DNA from: Pipra filicauda
Taxonomy: Eukaryota; Chordata; Aves; Passeriformes; Pipridae
DNA length: 64,000 bases
Assembly: GCF_003945595.2 (NCBI RefSeq)
Contig: NW_024104528.1
Coordinates: 186,001-250,000, forward strand
Reading direction: 5' to 3'
The notes under the pieces: model-generated
Told to the model about the DNA's origin: nothing
Seen by the model: the letters and a program-made list of their open reading frames with translations, nothing else
Databases searched by the model: none
In this document: in pieces, positions 38,025 through 50,400 of the stretch
How the letters are laid out: each line of letters begins with the position of its first letter
How positions within the stretch are numbered: position 1 is the first letter of the stretch
Program-made: the position numbers and the translations under genes

Positions 38025-38140
38025 TCACAGAATCACAGAATGGCCGGGGTTGGAAGGAGCCTCTGAAAGTCACCTTGTCTAACCCCTCTGCTCAGAGGCA
38101 CCTGGAGCAGGCTGTCCAGGAACATGTCCAGTGGATGATG
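38025..38140 (-). mobile_element. CR1 LINE 3' fragment, antisense
   Basis: Starts with CACAGAATCACAGAATGGCC, followed by GGTTGGAAGGAGCCTCTG, GTCTAACCCCTCTGCTCAGA and GAGCAGGCTGTCCAGGAAC, the reverse complement of the CR1 3' end in consensus order. Confidence 0.88.
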
Positions 38141-40818
38141 TCTGCTTCAAATACCTTATGAACTGCTACGATGGAGATCAATACTGCCATAAGTGTTTTC
38201 ATCCTATTTCCCACTTGAACCTTGTGACCCTTTTGTGTAAAAACTGTGCTGAGATAATCTGATGTTCTAGATCAGCATAAGGAGCAAGAATGACAGTGCA
38301 AGTGAATGAAGTTTTAGGGCACGAAGGAAAACACAAATCAGCTTTTAAAGTCACTACCTCTGAATTTTCAGCATGTAAAGCAGAGCATGCTAACCCTTAG
38401 ATAATTTGTTAATTTGTTCTTATAAAAGCACACAAAACATTTAATACTGCGTCAGCCAGTCCAACATGCTCCATTTACAGCATCAAAGGGACATGAACTT
38501 GAACCTCAGCTGAAGCAGAGACCATTCTAGATAGTGCCCCAAGATTAAGCAATGTTTTGAAGTCAAGTTCAACGTAAGTCTTCTGTTCTCTGTGGAGCAA
38601 GTTATCACTGGTTCTGCAAACAGAAAAGAATATCTTATGTTTCCCAGAGTAAAAAGGATCTCACAGATTGAGAATCCAGCCAAAACCAGAACAACCTCAC
38701 TGTATATCATGTTTATTTTAGCTGTATATCTTGGGCTAATGAAGTAATCATTTTTGCAGTGGGTAAAAGGACAATATTTATAAAGTTTCAGGCAACTAAG
38801 TATTTGTGATTTTACTGTATGTACATACATCTTTCTAAGGCAACAAACATACAGCACACTGAATATTTTTCCCCACTTGAAACAAGAGCAAAACTGAAGG
38901 GGCTGAAGAGCCATTGTGTTTTAAATACCATGAAAAGGATTGGTGCTTTTCACATCTATATTTAGCAACAATAAACATTGCACACAGAGATTCATAAACC
39001 TAAAGAGGGTACTGAAACCCTCTTGTGCTCTTGCAAGGAATATAGAGATACCTGATCTCTTAGTGAGGAAAAATGTAGCAATTGTTTAACATGAAGAAGG
39101 AGACGTAACTGTTCCCCAGGAAACTGTCTTGTGGTTAACACAGGTATAAAAGACAAAATCCATAAATCCTGTTAGAATCATGCACTGTTCCGCTTCTTTT
39201 TTGTTATAAAGGTGATAATGGGAGTCAAAGCTACTTCACATTCTTACTCAGTTTGAAGAGCCCAGTGGTCTAAAAATCGTGAGCCAGAGACCCAAGGAAG
39301 AGAGACCCCCAAGGTGCCTACCTCTGACACCTAACCCAGATCACTCAGATCACTCTAAGTCCTGGACAACATGTGACACTTCATGTGATGGTGCATTATC
39401 TAGGATGCTATAACTCCCACAGATCTCAAAAGGTGGATGTCCAAATATCTTTTTTCTACATGGGTGCAGATGAGGCACTTCCTTTCATGTCTAAATCAGT
39501 TAAAGAAGAACGCAGAATCATATAGGTGAATCAGCACTGCCAGGTGTGGTCACTTGTTTTTCACCTGCAAGCACGCCACAAAAATCTGGACATGCCTCCC
39601 AACATTGCTGTCAAAGTAAAGGAGTTGTTCTGAGTAACAGCCCTGAAGTAAAATCTTTTACTAAATTTAACCATGCACGTTATTCAGTATTCTGTCTCCT
39701 TCACCTTTGTCCCTGTACAGAGGTATGACCGATGTGCCTGGTGACTCATACCAAGAGACAAGAATAGCATCAATGAATTACTTGAGTGTTTACAGCAGAA
39801 CTTGCCAGAAAGGTGCCTCGTTCCCAATTTTAGATAAGACTCCAGCTGCAGTTTGTTATATGATATCCAATTACTCTGAAACCTGAAAAACTGTGACTTT
39901 ATTAAGCTTGTCTCAGCTAAAAGTTGCTATTTCCCTATCTTACATTAGCTGAACATCCACACGGGTCTTATATTATTGCAACACTTTCAGAAATCTCTCA
40001 GCAGGAGCAGCAAATGCCAATGAACTGTAAAAGTGAACCATCCATTTCTAATAACATACTGAAAGAGTGTGATAACTTGTTGAGTGGTTTATCAGGGAAC
40101 TTTCTTACATGATAAATCTCTTCAGTCATTAAAAATATGGAGAGACTGAAACAGGTCTGGAGAAAACAACTTATATAATGCAGATCTACCCAGAACCATC
40201 AAATGCTAGGGCATTTTTATTTTCTGAATTCTACCTTTATTACCAGAGTGTTGCTACAACTCTCCAGAGAAGGCTGTGGGCTCCAGACCTATGAGAAGTG
40301 TAATTGTGAAACAAGGGTACCAGTTCAAATGTTTACTGGTGTTCCTGGTACTGGAACAGTAAGTTTTCTGCAGAGAATATTCTGGTCAGATGCAAAGACA
40401 CTTTTATTAGACTTCAGTTTGAAAAATGCTTTAATTAAGCTAAATTTGGTGGTAATAATCCTCTAAAAAGGCAACAGGTTGCAAATTATTTCATCTGTGA
40501 GTGTAAGACTATGTATATAGGTTTATCTTTGGGTTGTTTCTTAGGGAGGCAGAACCTGGATCCTTCTTAGAAGGAGAAATACACCTATAGATGAAAAAGA
40601 ACTATCAAAATCCTCTGGAAATCTCCAGGAAGAGAATAAATTGTCTATCTGACATTTCTAGTGGTTTTAAAATATACAATGGGCCCTTCTCTTTTTTCTT
40701 CCTGTGGGTTATTATGAAAAATAACTCACTTTGAACCAAAATTTATGTGATAGAAAACTACAAGAACTACAGAAACACTGCCCTGTGACTCAATATTTAC
40801 AGCCATCTTCATTCAGGA
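38141..40818. other. Intergenic sequence, nothing recognised
   Basis: A+T-rich, with only short scattered frames. The 143-codon minus frame at 38483-38914 has no protein character. Confidence 0.5.
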
Positions 40819-41156
40819 ATCTCTAATTGCCCTCTACAATTACCTGAGAGGAGGTTCTGGTAAGGTGGGTGTCGGTCTCTTCTCCATGTAACAGATTACA
40901 AAACGAGAGGAAATGGCCTCAAAGGGAGGTCTAGATTAGATATTAGAAAAAAAATTTCTTCACAGAAATGGTTGTCAAGCTTTGAAAGAGGATGCCCATG
41001 GAAGTAGTAGAGTCTCCATCCCTGGAAGTGTTCACAAAATATGTGGACGTGGCACTGGAGGACATGGGTTAGTTTTGAACGTGGTGGTGATGCTGTATCG
41101 GCTGTTGGACTTGATGATCTTAGAAATCTTTTCCAACCTTAACGATTCCATAATTC
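40819..41156 (+). mobile_element. CR1 LINE 3' fragment
   Basis: Holds the CR1 blocks CCCTCTACAATTACCTGAG, GGAGGTTCTGGTAAGGTGG, GTCTCTTCTCC, GATTAGATATTAGAAAAA, CTTGATGATCTTAGAAATC and TTTTCCAACCTTAACGATTC in order, ending in a degenerate ATTC octamer. It is the longest CR1 copy in the window. Confidence 0.93.
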
Positions 41157-42105
41157 ACATTCTAATGTCTCCATGCTCCCACAATCTGAATTGCTCTACA
41201 CAAATTTATCCACAGAAGAAAGACTGCTCAGGCATAACTGTGCTGGTTTGTTTATGTCTGCCAGGTGCAGTTACAGCTCTTTTTTTTCCTTTACCTTTTC
41301 TGCTAAGGCCACTGTGGAGCTGCTGTTCCTCGTGACCATTGCATGACTCTTTTGAGGTGGAAGCAAAGCCTACTCATCCGTGAGTCTGCTGTGGAACCTG
41401 TGGTTTCATAACTTAGCAACTTCAAACAGAAACAGGTATGGTACCACTCTTCTACCTCTACCAGAGTAAATACCAAGTGCCTGAATGTGCCGTGACTGGG
41501 CTGACACAATCGGGTGTTGTGGAAAAAAACAGCCTCCTTTTTGCAGCCTTTCATTTCACTCTTTTATTTCCCAATACCATTCACACTTCTATGTTGTCCA
41601 ACATTTGATCAGTCTGTTAAACAAAATATTTTAGCTCTTGTGGGTAAACATCTCAGAGACTATGTCTTTCAGTGTTGTGAAGGACAAGGCGTGGGACAAC
41701 AGACTTACCATTCCCAACCTTCATACAGTCCTTAGCTACCTCTTGTCTTTCTGTCTGAATACTGTTGTTTTAATCAGTTTAACAAAGCTAAAACTCGACT
41801 CCTCACGTGTTTTCCAGTGCTTCACCATTCTTAAATGCACAATCTCTATTCTCTCACTTTTTCTCATTTACTTCTCAGTCACTCCAGGAGTATTGCTGGA
41901 CCAACGAAGAACAGAGGCCACTGTGCAGGTACCACACTCACAGCTTTTAAACTACCCCTCTATCTTGGAGTTCTGAGCATCTATACACACGAGGCAGATA
42001 AAGGAAAAGTAGTGGACAAATGGTGGGCTCTGCAGTACAGCAGGATCATACATAAATCCAAGTCTCCAGTAGATTCTACTTCTTCCTCTAAAATCCAATC
42101 CCTTC
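41157..42105. other. Intergenic sequence, nothing recognised
   Basis: Pyrimidine-rich in parts, with no supported feature. Confidence 0.5.
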
Positions 42106-42238
42106 GCTTCCCTAACCTTACCTTCCCTAACCTTCCCAAACCTTCCCAAACCTTCCCTTCCCAAACCTTCCCTTCCCTTCCCAAACCTTCCCTTCCCTTC
42201 CCAAACCTCCCCTTCCCAAACCTTCCCTTCCCTTCTTC
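42106..42238. repeat. CCTTCCC / CCAAACCTT composite minisatellite
   Basis: About 130 bases made only of TTCCC, CCTTCCC and AAACC words. On the minus strand it reads as GGGAAGGGAAGG interspersed with GGTTTGG, a sequence able to form G-quadruplexes. It produces spurious Pro/Ser/Thr- and Gly/Arg-rich frames on both strands. Confidence 0.93.
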
Positions 42239-45200
42239 CATCTTGAAAGCCTTTACTAAGCTCTGACATTTTCAGCTGACAGTAGCTCCCTTTGAGTGTC
42301 TTTGCAGTAAACTCAGCTGAGTTGAGCAAGTAGGAAGACCTGGCCTGAGCTGAGAGAATACTGTCACCAGTGTCTGTGACACAGACATAATTTGCATTTC
42401 AAGCTGACCTGGTGCATTTAGCTGTTTTTTAACTAGAAATTTACTGAAATGATGCTGTGTCTGCCTACACAGCCCCACATGGCAAGGTGCTGATTGCATT
42501 GTGGATAAGGGTGAAAAGCTTTCTACTGCATTTAGATACTTGACAGTTAAAAAAAAAAAAAAAAAGAAAATTAAAAATTTCTCCGCAGAGGAAGAGGAGC
42601 AATGTTGCTGGTCCTCAGAGTACATTTTGCCAGGATACTTATATACTCTTATCCTACCCCTCTAGCAACAGAGAAGCAGCAGGTGCCTTTAGATACCTGC
42701 AGAACAAAAGCCATAAAGTTGTTATATATAGGAAACAAGGCAAAGATTGTGCTGTCAGGGCAGTTTGAACATCACCCCCTTTCCTTATGGTCAACAGTTG
42801 TTTTCATCTCTGAGACTTTGTTGAATTTACACTAATTCTTAATGGCCATCTGTCTATATTACAGGACATTTTATCGAATGTGTACTTTTAGCAGAGGAGC
42901 TGAAGGAAGAATAGGCAGGAAAACTAAACTGCCCTGTCATCTCCCATTAGGATACCCCTGGGCAGACAGAGCTACGAACTGATGAGTGAGGTTTGGGCTG
43001 ACAACTGGTCCTAGCCAGGTCTAACAGCAACAGACTTGTGCCTCCATGGCTGTTAATACAACACTCTCCCACTAACTGCAGCCACCCAATTTCCTTCTTC
43101 ACACCACAGCCCACTGGGGGTGTGAGACGCTGAATTTGCACGTCTGAACCATGAGCACAGAGACATGGTGGCACAGAGACATGGTGAGCCAGGGCAGACA
43201 CTTGCTCTGAATGTACAAGTGCAGTGCTTACAAAGGCTGCTGGGGGGGGGGGGAAGAAGAAATAACACTGGGTGCAGTGATACAGTCTGCCCTTACTTTT
43301 GGTTTAAAGTTGGTACAGCTATAAAACAAGAGAGATGGAAAACTTGAGGAGGGTGGTGGCTGAGGTATCAGAGAGTCAGCACCTGTTTCTGGATGAGATG
43401 ACTTTTAGGGGGACTGTAACTTGTGTTGATTTAGGTTATACCTTACAGCTGAAAAAGCTGACCAAGGCTTTTTTATTAAATGTAAACACATTTTCCTTTG
43501 ACAATTTATTAAATGAAATGTTTCTTCTTGGAAGTAGTGAAACATTTTTTATTTTGAAGTTTTCCAAATGAAACTTACCCTTTTGAAAAAGCTTATTTTG
43601 CTAAAACTGTATTTAAAAGTAAATGTCTCAAGAAGAGAACATTGAACAAACTGAATTCTTCAAAAAGTAGAGTTTAAATGGTAAGGAAACACAATGTTCA
43701 TGTCCCCAAAATATTCATACTTTATTTTGTCCATAATTACATTACTTTCCTCTGACTTTTTTTTAGAATTGGGATATACTGGGTGAAAAAATGCTATATT
43801 TTCCTACAAAGTAAATGACATCAATAATGCTACAGAACATGAGTGGAGGTTAAGCTCTGCAAAGGCTGAGCAGAGACAGATGGCAGCAATAAGCCTTTCC
43901 AGAGACTACGGCAAAAGCACACCCTTGCCACTCTTAGATCATTTTCTTTGAGGAAAACAAAGTAAAATGGTTTGGAAAGATGATATGTTGTGTGTCATTG
44001 GCAGTAGGAGCACGCAGGAGGAGATCAGCAATGGAAACTGTTCCTGCAGAAGATGCTGTATCTGCTAGGGCTCTTTTCTCCTCACAAGCTAAGTGTTAAT
44101 CAACACAGAGAGAGGTAAGGGCTTGACTTTTGGGAGTTTCACATAGTTGAAAAATCTGTTGTAGTGAAGCTGGCTTGATGTACAGTACGTGGCAAGAAGA
44201 GGGATGCCAAAAGCTCTGTGTCATTCTTAGACTTACTAATGTATCAGAAGCTTTATCCCAAATTAACTGTATACTCAGAAGTTAGATCTAAGTAGACTTT
44301 GTCTTTTAATTAACCCTCACTGGTAATAAATAATATGAACAGAGAACTGGAGTTACTAATAAGTTGTAGTATTCTGCTTGCAAACTTGTTTCAAGTATAC
44401 ACTAACTTAGTGTCTTTCATATGAATTCCCACTCTGCAGAAAAAGAAAGCAAGAACTGGGCACAGTGTCTTCCTCCAGATCATTGAAGAGAGTAAAAGAA
44501 CAGTTCTGGGCTCTCACATTGAACTTTTTGCTCTCTACCATATACGTAATTACGTGAGTCCACTACCCTGATATATCATCTCCCTCATCTGTCTACATTT
44601 TTACCACAATTCTAAGTCATGTTGCCACTAAACGAACCAGATACTTGATCCACAGAGTCTTCATTCAAGTACCAGAAGGATTTTGTGGTGTCACTGAATC
44701 TGTCCCTTGCCACATGTCCTGTAATCCAGTGTCAAGACGTGTCAGTCTCTGTCTTTAAGCTAGGCAAGCTCTTATACCTGTTAGAAGAGAGGTGCCCCAG
44801 TCTCAGAGCTCTCCTGTGACATCAGCGGAGCTCTGTTTTGTGCCGTGTTAAGAAGTACAACTGTCCTGAAACCTTTATGGATGAAGTGATCAACTCTGTA
44901 ATTTTTACCTACCTTATCTAGGGATTTGGAGAACTATTTATCAATGTTAAATGGACATCAGAAGATCCTTTCCCTCCTTTATAGTTTTGACATAATTTTT
45001 AAAGAGTTTTTGTCTTGTGTTCTGTATCAGAGAGTGGTTTCTTCACATCCCAATCACCCAATAGCGGAAAGAGCATAACACGACAGTGCCCACAAAATCA
45101 GTATTTTTCTTTTTACCAGTTACAAAGCAAAAAAGGTACTCAGTTCTATCAGCCCTCCCTATACAGACTGGGTATCAACAATTTGGCTTAGTAACTTCTT

Positions 45201-45688
45201 ATGAAGCTGAGAAACATGATGCATGAAGAAACCACAACAGCTTACTGAGCAAATCAGTCAGTACAGTGTTATTTGATAGAAGTATAGGGGACTCATCCTG
45301 TGGGTGGAATGCATTGCGTTGCATTTAGCAATTATAAAACATTACAGCATCTCTGTTAGATGTTAGAGCTTTTCAGTAAGCTCTAGTAGAGCATACTGAA
45401 AAATGTCAGAAGAGTGGTAGTTTTAATAGCTACCTTATATAATATTTTATAGGTTTAAATTGAAGAGACCGCACATATTGTTTGTGTGTGTGTGAACACT
45501 TACCTCTTCCCCATATACCCAGTAGACACACAGTGTAGTAAAATTCTGGAAATCAGTGGCTTTACCTTCTAGCATCACCATTGGCCTGACAGATTGATTT
45601 TGACCAAATCAGTTTTCTTTCAGTGCACATCCCTCTAGTACTTTGATTAAGTTTCAACCTGATTAGGGTTTCAGTTACTGACAGTGTT
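42239..45688. other. Intergenic sequence with small simple repeats
   Basis: A poly-A run near 42549-42564, a G12 run at 43242-43253 and a 16-bp tandem duplication at 43155-43186. No gene recognised. Confidence 0.5.
43155..43186. repeat. Perfect 16-bp tandem duplication
   Basis: The unit GCACAGAGACATGGTG occurs twice in a row without mismatch. Confidence 0.9.
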
Positions 45689-45818
45689 CACAGAATCATA
45701 GAATCATAGAATCAGCTGGGTTGGAAGGGACCTCTGAGATCATCAAGTCCAACCCTCGATCCACCACCGCCATGGTCACTAGACCATGGCACTAAGTGCC
45801 ACATGCAGTCTCCACATT
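45689..45818 (-). mobile_element. CR1 LINE 3' fragment, antisense
   Basis: Begins with two to three copies of the AGAATCAT octamer, then GGGTTGGAAGGGACCTCTG, ATCATCAAGTCCAACCCTCG and ACCATGGCACTAAGTGCCA, the reverse complement of the CR1 3' end. Few differences from the consensus are evident, so it may be among the younger copies here. Confidence 0.93.
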
Positions 45819-47371
45819 CAGTTGTTGAGTTGCTATGAACACCTGATATAACTAGTTCAGCATAAAACCTGGAGGATGTTTATCTCTCTTTTCTAGGTCC
45901 AGCTCTGACATTTGACCCTGAATCAATCTGATGTCCCAGTCTCAGGTCTCAGTTGTGATCTGCAGCACAGCTCTGAGCTGGAGCACAAACCAGTTCAAGG
46001 TAATGGACTGGACCTGAGCATAGCCAGGGAAATCCTGGGAGTTAGTGAGCCTGGCTATGCCATAGCAGTTGGCTTGCTGTGCATGTCACATTTTAGTGAG
46101 AACAGTAAGTGATAGACCAGGAAATCTGGGATGGTACTATAATTAATAGCACATGTTTAAAATTAAAAATTAAACATGGCCAGTGTCCAATATTGTAGGA
46201 GTATAGGTGGTTTAGAACTGTTTTTCTTAGCAAAAGAATTAAATCACAGCGAGTTAAACAGTTTGTGGTTACTTGACAGTGTGGCTTTATCCAGCAGAAA
46301 CCGAAGAAGTCTCTTTTAACTGATGTCTTCTTTCCAGAGAGGGTTGTGCTCTCTCCTAACGCTTGGATCACAGACAGGCCTGAACCAGACCACCATGCAG
46401 CATGAACTTTGGCTGGTGACTGATATAAAAGCAGTTTGAAATCCAGATCTATAAATCCAGGAATAGGTTCCACCTCTGTAATTTGTCAGATTCTAGCAAT
46501 TTGGGAGTGCACAAGCTCCAAAGCTTGTGAAATCTCATGATTTTCTCCAAAAAGGCTTAACAGAAACCTGGAAATTAAACACTCTTCCATATATACAGAG
46601 TAATACAGGCACAAACTTAGGTTTCAGAAAGAGATCTCAGATCAATCCTGATTTCTTCATCCTTATATTGATCTTCTTTTCAATTTACTTCTTGTAATGG
46701 AGGAGAAAAAAAATGGAAAAGCTCCTCTTCTGATCTGAGAACTTCTTTGGAATATAAATGGGGATATAAATGGGGAGATGGGCACAAGTCCATACTAGCT
46801 TGGTTTCTGACATGAATAGTCTGTACTGCAGATGCTCATCAACGTGGTAAGTCTTGTGAAATACAATGTCCCCTTTATGCCCCAAATTTCTACTGAGCAA
46901 TAGAAATGTAAGGCATTGTATTGAATCAACAGTGGTATCTCGTGGTCACTGGATGATATGAAGAGTCCTTTCCAGCTCCCTCTGAACATGTGGGAAACAG
47001 CAAGCAGGTTGAGCATAGCCACTGTCCCCACAGATCTCCAGCTGTTTCATGAAATAGTCTATCAAAAGGTTGTAAAAAGGAGGTTTTTCCTTTTGGATCC
47101 TAAGTCACTGCTGGTGACCAACTCTTTCCAGATTTACTTTATAACCTGCCTCCAGCTTGAAAATTAAAAAAAAAAAACAAACCAAAAGCAGCTTCCCCCC
47201 CCCCCCCCCCCCCCAAATACATATTCCTAGGCTTTTGCTTGATTTAGAAAAACATTATTTTAGGTTAGATGTTTAATATTAGCATATCATTAAATTATAG
47301 ATTCACTTGCTTTCAGCCTCATGCTTTAGAAATGTTATTGCTGGTTATGCATCTTTTTTTTTTCTCCCAGA
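45819..47371. other. Intergenic sequence, poly-C tract at the right
   Basis: No gene recognised. A C20 homopolymer lies at 47195-47214, just after an A-rich run at about 47165-47177. Confidence 0.5.
47195..47214. repeat. C20 homopolymer
   Basis: Twenty consecutive C residues, directly visible. Length is likely to be unreliable in any assembly. Confidence 0.95.
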
Positions 47372-47455
47372 CAGAAATGGTGAAGAAAATATGGATGATG
47401 ATCAGATGAGCTCTTCAGCTTTGATAACACAGACCCCCACCATAAAGAGACCAGG
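47371..47455 (+). other. Candidate 84-bp exon with symmetric phase
   Basis: A strong acceptor (a T tract ending in TTCTCCCAG) precedes 84 bases, followed by CCAG|GTGGGA. One frame is open across it in phase 1 at both ends and reads NGEENMDDDQMSSSALITQT. A multiple of three with symmetric phase is typical of a cassette exon, but an open frame of 28 codons is common by chance. No family recognised, no neighbour exon identified. Confidence 0.2.
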
Positions 47456-50400
47456 TGGGAGCAGAAAGTCCCATACATCTGTGGCCAGCACAGGACCCAC
47501 ACACAAAGATGAGTTTTATTAGACTTTGGAATCCAAGCCTGGCTGAGATAGAGTGGGACAATTCATGCATCTCAAACTCTATTTCTTCTTGGTAGAGCTG
47601 GAGAAATGCCCTCTTAAACCCTCAGTCACATCAGTGTTTCTACCTAGATAGGGCCTGGGGAGAAGGAACCCCCTCCATTGTATTCAGGTTTTCTTTGCAA
47701 CATAAAAGGACAAAAACCTTCATTTAGATTCTTCAGAAGCCGATTGAGTCACTGGAGAAACATTGGTAGGGAAGTATCACTTCAATCCAACATTCACTAA
47801 CCGTTAATAGCAATTGCCAAACAGACCTTTAAGTTCCATTTTAAGAGAAAGCTCAGAGAGAATATGAGATGTGTCAGCTTCCACAGAAGCTCGAGCAAAC
47901 CTTCAGGATGAATGGAACCGTCATGTAACTCAGCTTTTTGCCAACGCACTTCATCGCCCACGGTCCAAGTGCTGCCTGTGCTTCCCGTTCCACGTTTCCA
48001 TCACTTGGTCTCTTTCCCTTGATTAAAGACAATAGGTATTTTCAGAGCCTATTACTTCTTTGCTGCAGTTTCTTTTGTTCAGGCCTGGGGCCCCTGCAAT
48101 TGGCCATGGCGATTTTCATTGTGAAGGAGGTGTGAACAGGTTGGTCTCCTGGGACACCCCTTGACTGGGCTTTTTTCCTCTGAACAAAAAAAGGAACGAA
48201 GAGATTGCAGAACATTTGCTTAATTAACACAAATGTGTATGGCTTATCAGGGTGTTTAGATGTAAAGAACAGTAAAGAGAAGTAAGACCTGGCTTTTCAA
48301 AGAGATTTAATTCAGCCTGTAATGGTATGCAAACATATCCAGCAAATCTCCAGATAATTAAGCCTGTCTCTGGCATACCAAAGCAAATTGTTTACATCTT
48401 TTTCCCTTTAAAATCACATTATCTGGAATGCCTCCACTGCTAGCAGAAGGAGGAACCCCAGGGGCAAAAAAATACTTTGTCCAAGACAACACAGTAATGA
48501 TCTTTCCCACTCATTTCTGTGAACATCCTTTTTCTTGGACAGACTGCCATAAGACCATCAGGCAGCTTTCAAAGCATATGCATCACTTACCTCTGCTGAA
48601 GCAGCAATCTGGGGCAAAAAGGGGCAGCAGCACCTCAGATATATGTCCAAAGAGCATCTCAAGTGTGAAAGTACTGACAGATCACTGCTCTCTCCCCCTG
48701 CCCTGCCTTCTCAAAGCGCTCTAATGTATTGTCATTTCCATTACCACTGAAATGAAAACACACAGGGCTTTCCTGCTGGTGGAAAATTAATGTATTTTCA
48801 TCTATCATAAGTCAAGCCAAAATTAGTAAGAACTTCATTTTAATACCATGCTGAGAAGATTTTATTCACTGAGCCTCCTTGACTCAAGACATACTGCTGC
48901 CTTAGAGCAGAACTCCCCCACATTCTAGTTTATTACCAAAGCTCACATTTTATAGGCAATTCTTAATCCTCATGTTATTTTGCTACTCAGACAAATTTAT
49001 CTAAATCTATCTGCAAATTCTTGCAAATACAGACTGTGCTGTCTGAGGATGGAGGAATCTAGGACTAGCTGCATAAGGGCATACAAACATCATGGGTTTT
49101 ATTTGCTTAGAAGTTGCAGGCCAGGAAGCTCATCAGGCTGCTTGAAAATTCCCCTTTGCTGCACTCATTGAGGCAAAATCTGGCAAGGTTTATGAACCCC
49201 ATACCAGCCTAATTCTCATGACAGGAATTGCTCTAAACATGTAAAAACCAGGACTCCTATTTTTTCTTCTCAACTGTCACTTTTTTGTTCTGAAAAAATG
49301 TGTAAATTCATCATAATTCAATTTTGTTATATCTAAAATCGTACATCAACATGCATCTTTATGCTGTACATTGACCCCCTCAGATGCAGAGCATGTAACT
49401 TAGATGTCCCTTTGATGTAAGTATTGAATTCTCGCTAATTTTCTCAGTTTACCACAGCTGAGAATCTGTCCAAATAAGTGTCAAAGTTTTTTATAATAGC
49501 TCTTCCTTCACCAGCAATGCATAATTTAGGTGTGTCCTTCTGTCGTGCCTTAAAAAGGTAAAAAATCCTACACTTCATTGATTCAGAGGGATGCAGGAAG
49601 GGGGTGTTAAGAACAGATTTGATTTGCTAGTATGCATTTACAAACTATCTAGAACTTCTGTGGGATCTATCAGAAAGGTTTAAAATTATGTCAACTATAC
49701 ATATATTTTAAGTGGAAGGCTTTCCAACATACAGCTAAATAAATAAATATGCAGTAGAGGAAAAGAGAGCTAAACCATTGCTTCACATATTTTTTCTATT
49801 TGTATATTTGCAAAATGTTTATCAATGGATACACAGATTCACTTATTGCTAATTGAAGCAGACCCACTTTCAAAGCTCCCCACCAAATAGATGTCCCACC
49901 AAACCACAGGGACCCAGGGATGATTAGGTGGAAACAATTGAACTCTATTTCCAAATATTTCATTATGCCATTCACAGACACATTCATCCATTTCCCACAC
50001 ATCGTGCTACAACATAAAGAAATGGACCCATATTATCCCTTAGTTTACACATGCTATAATTCAGCATGAGAAGAGGGTGATTGGTAGGACCACTGAGGCA
50101 TCAGGCACGTCCTGCTTGCCATGAGCAACGGGAAAGAACCAGCTCCCCAGGAGAGTTCTGATCTCAAGCATTTCAATGTCAACCTGAAGCAGCTGCTCTG
50201 AAATTAATGGATTTGCACCTGCACAGTTGAGAGTAGAATCTAATTCTCAATCTATAATTTAGAGGGGGATAGCACTGGTATCTTGCTATTTTCCACATTT
50301 TGGATTGTTCTAAAGTGCATTCTGCATCTTTAATATGCCTCATTGATTGGTGGAAAACGCATCATCATTAAACTAATTCGCTTTAGACAATTCTGTTCAC

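Noticed and set aside
41835..42329. Open frames on both strands of about 125-143 codons
   Set aside because: They are created by the CCTTCCC array, which has no stops.
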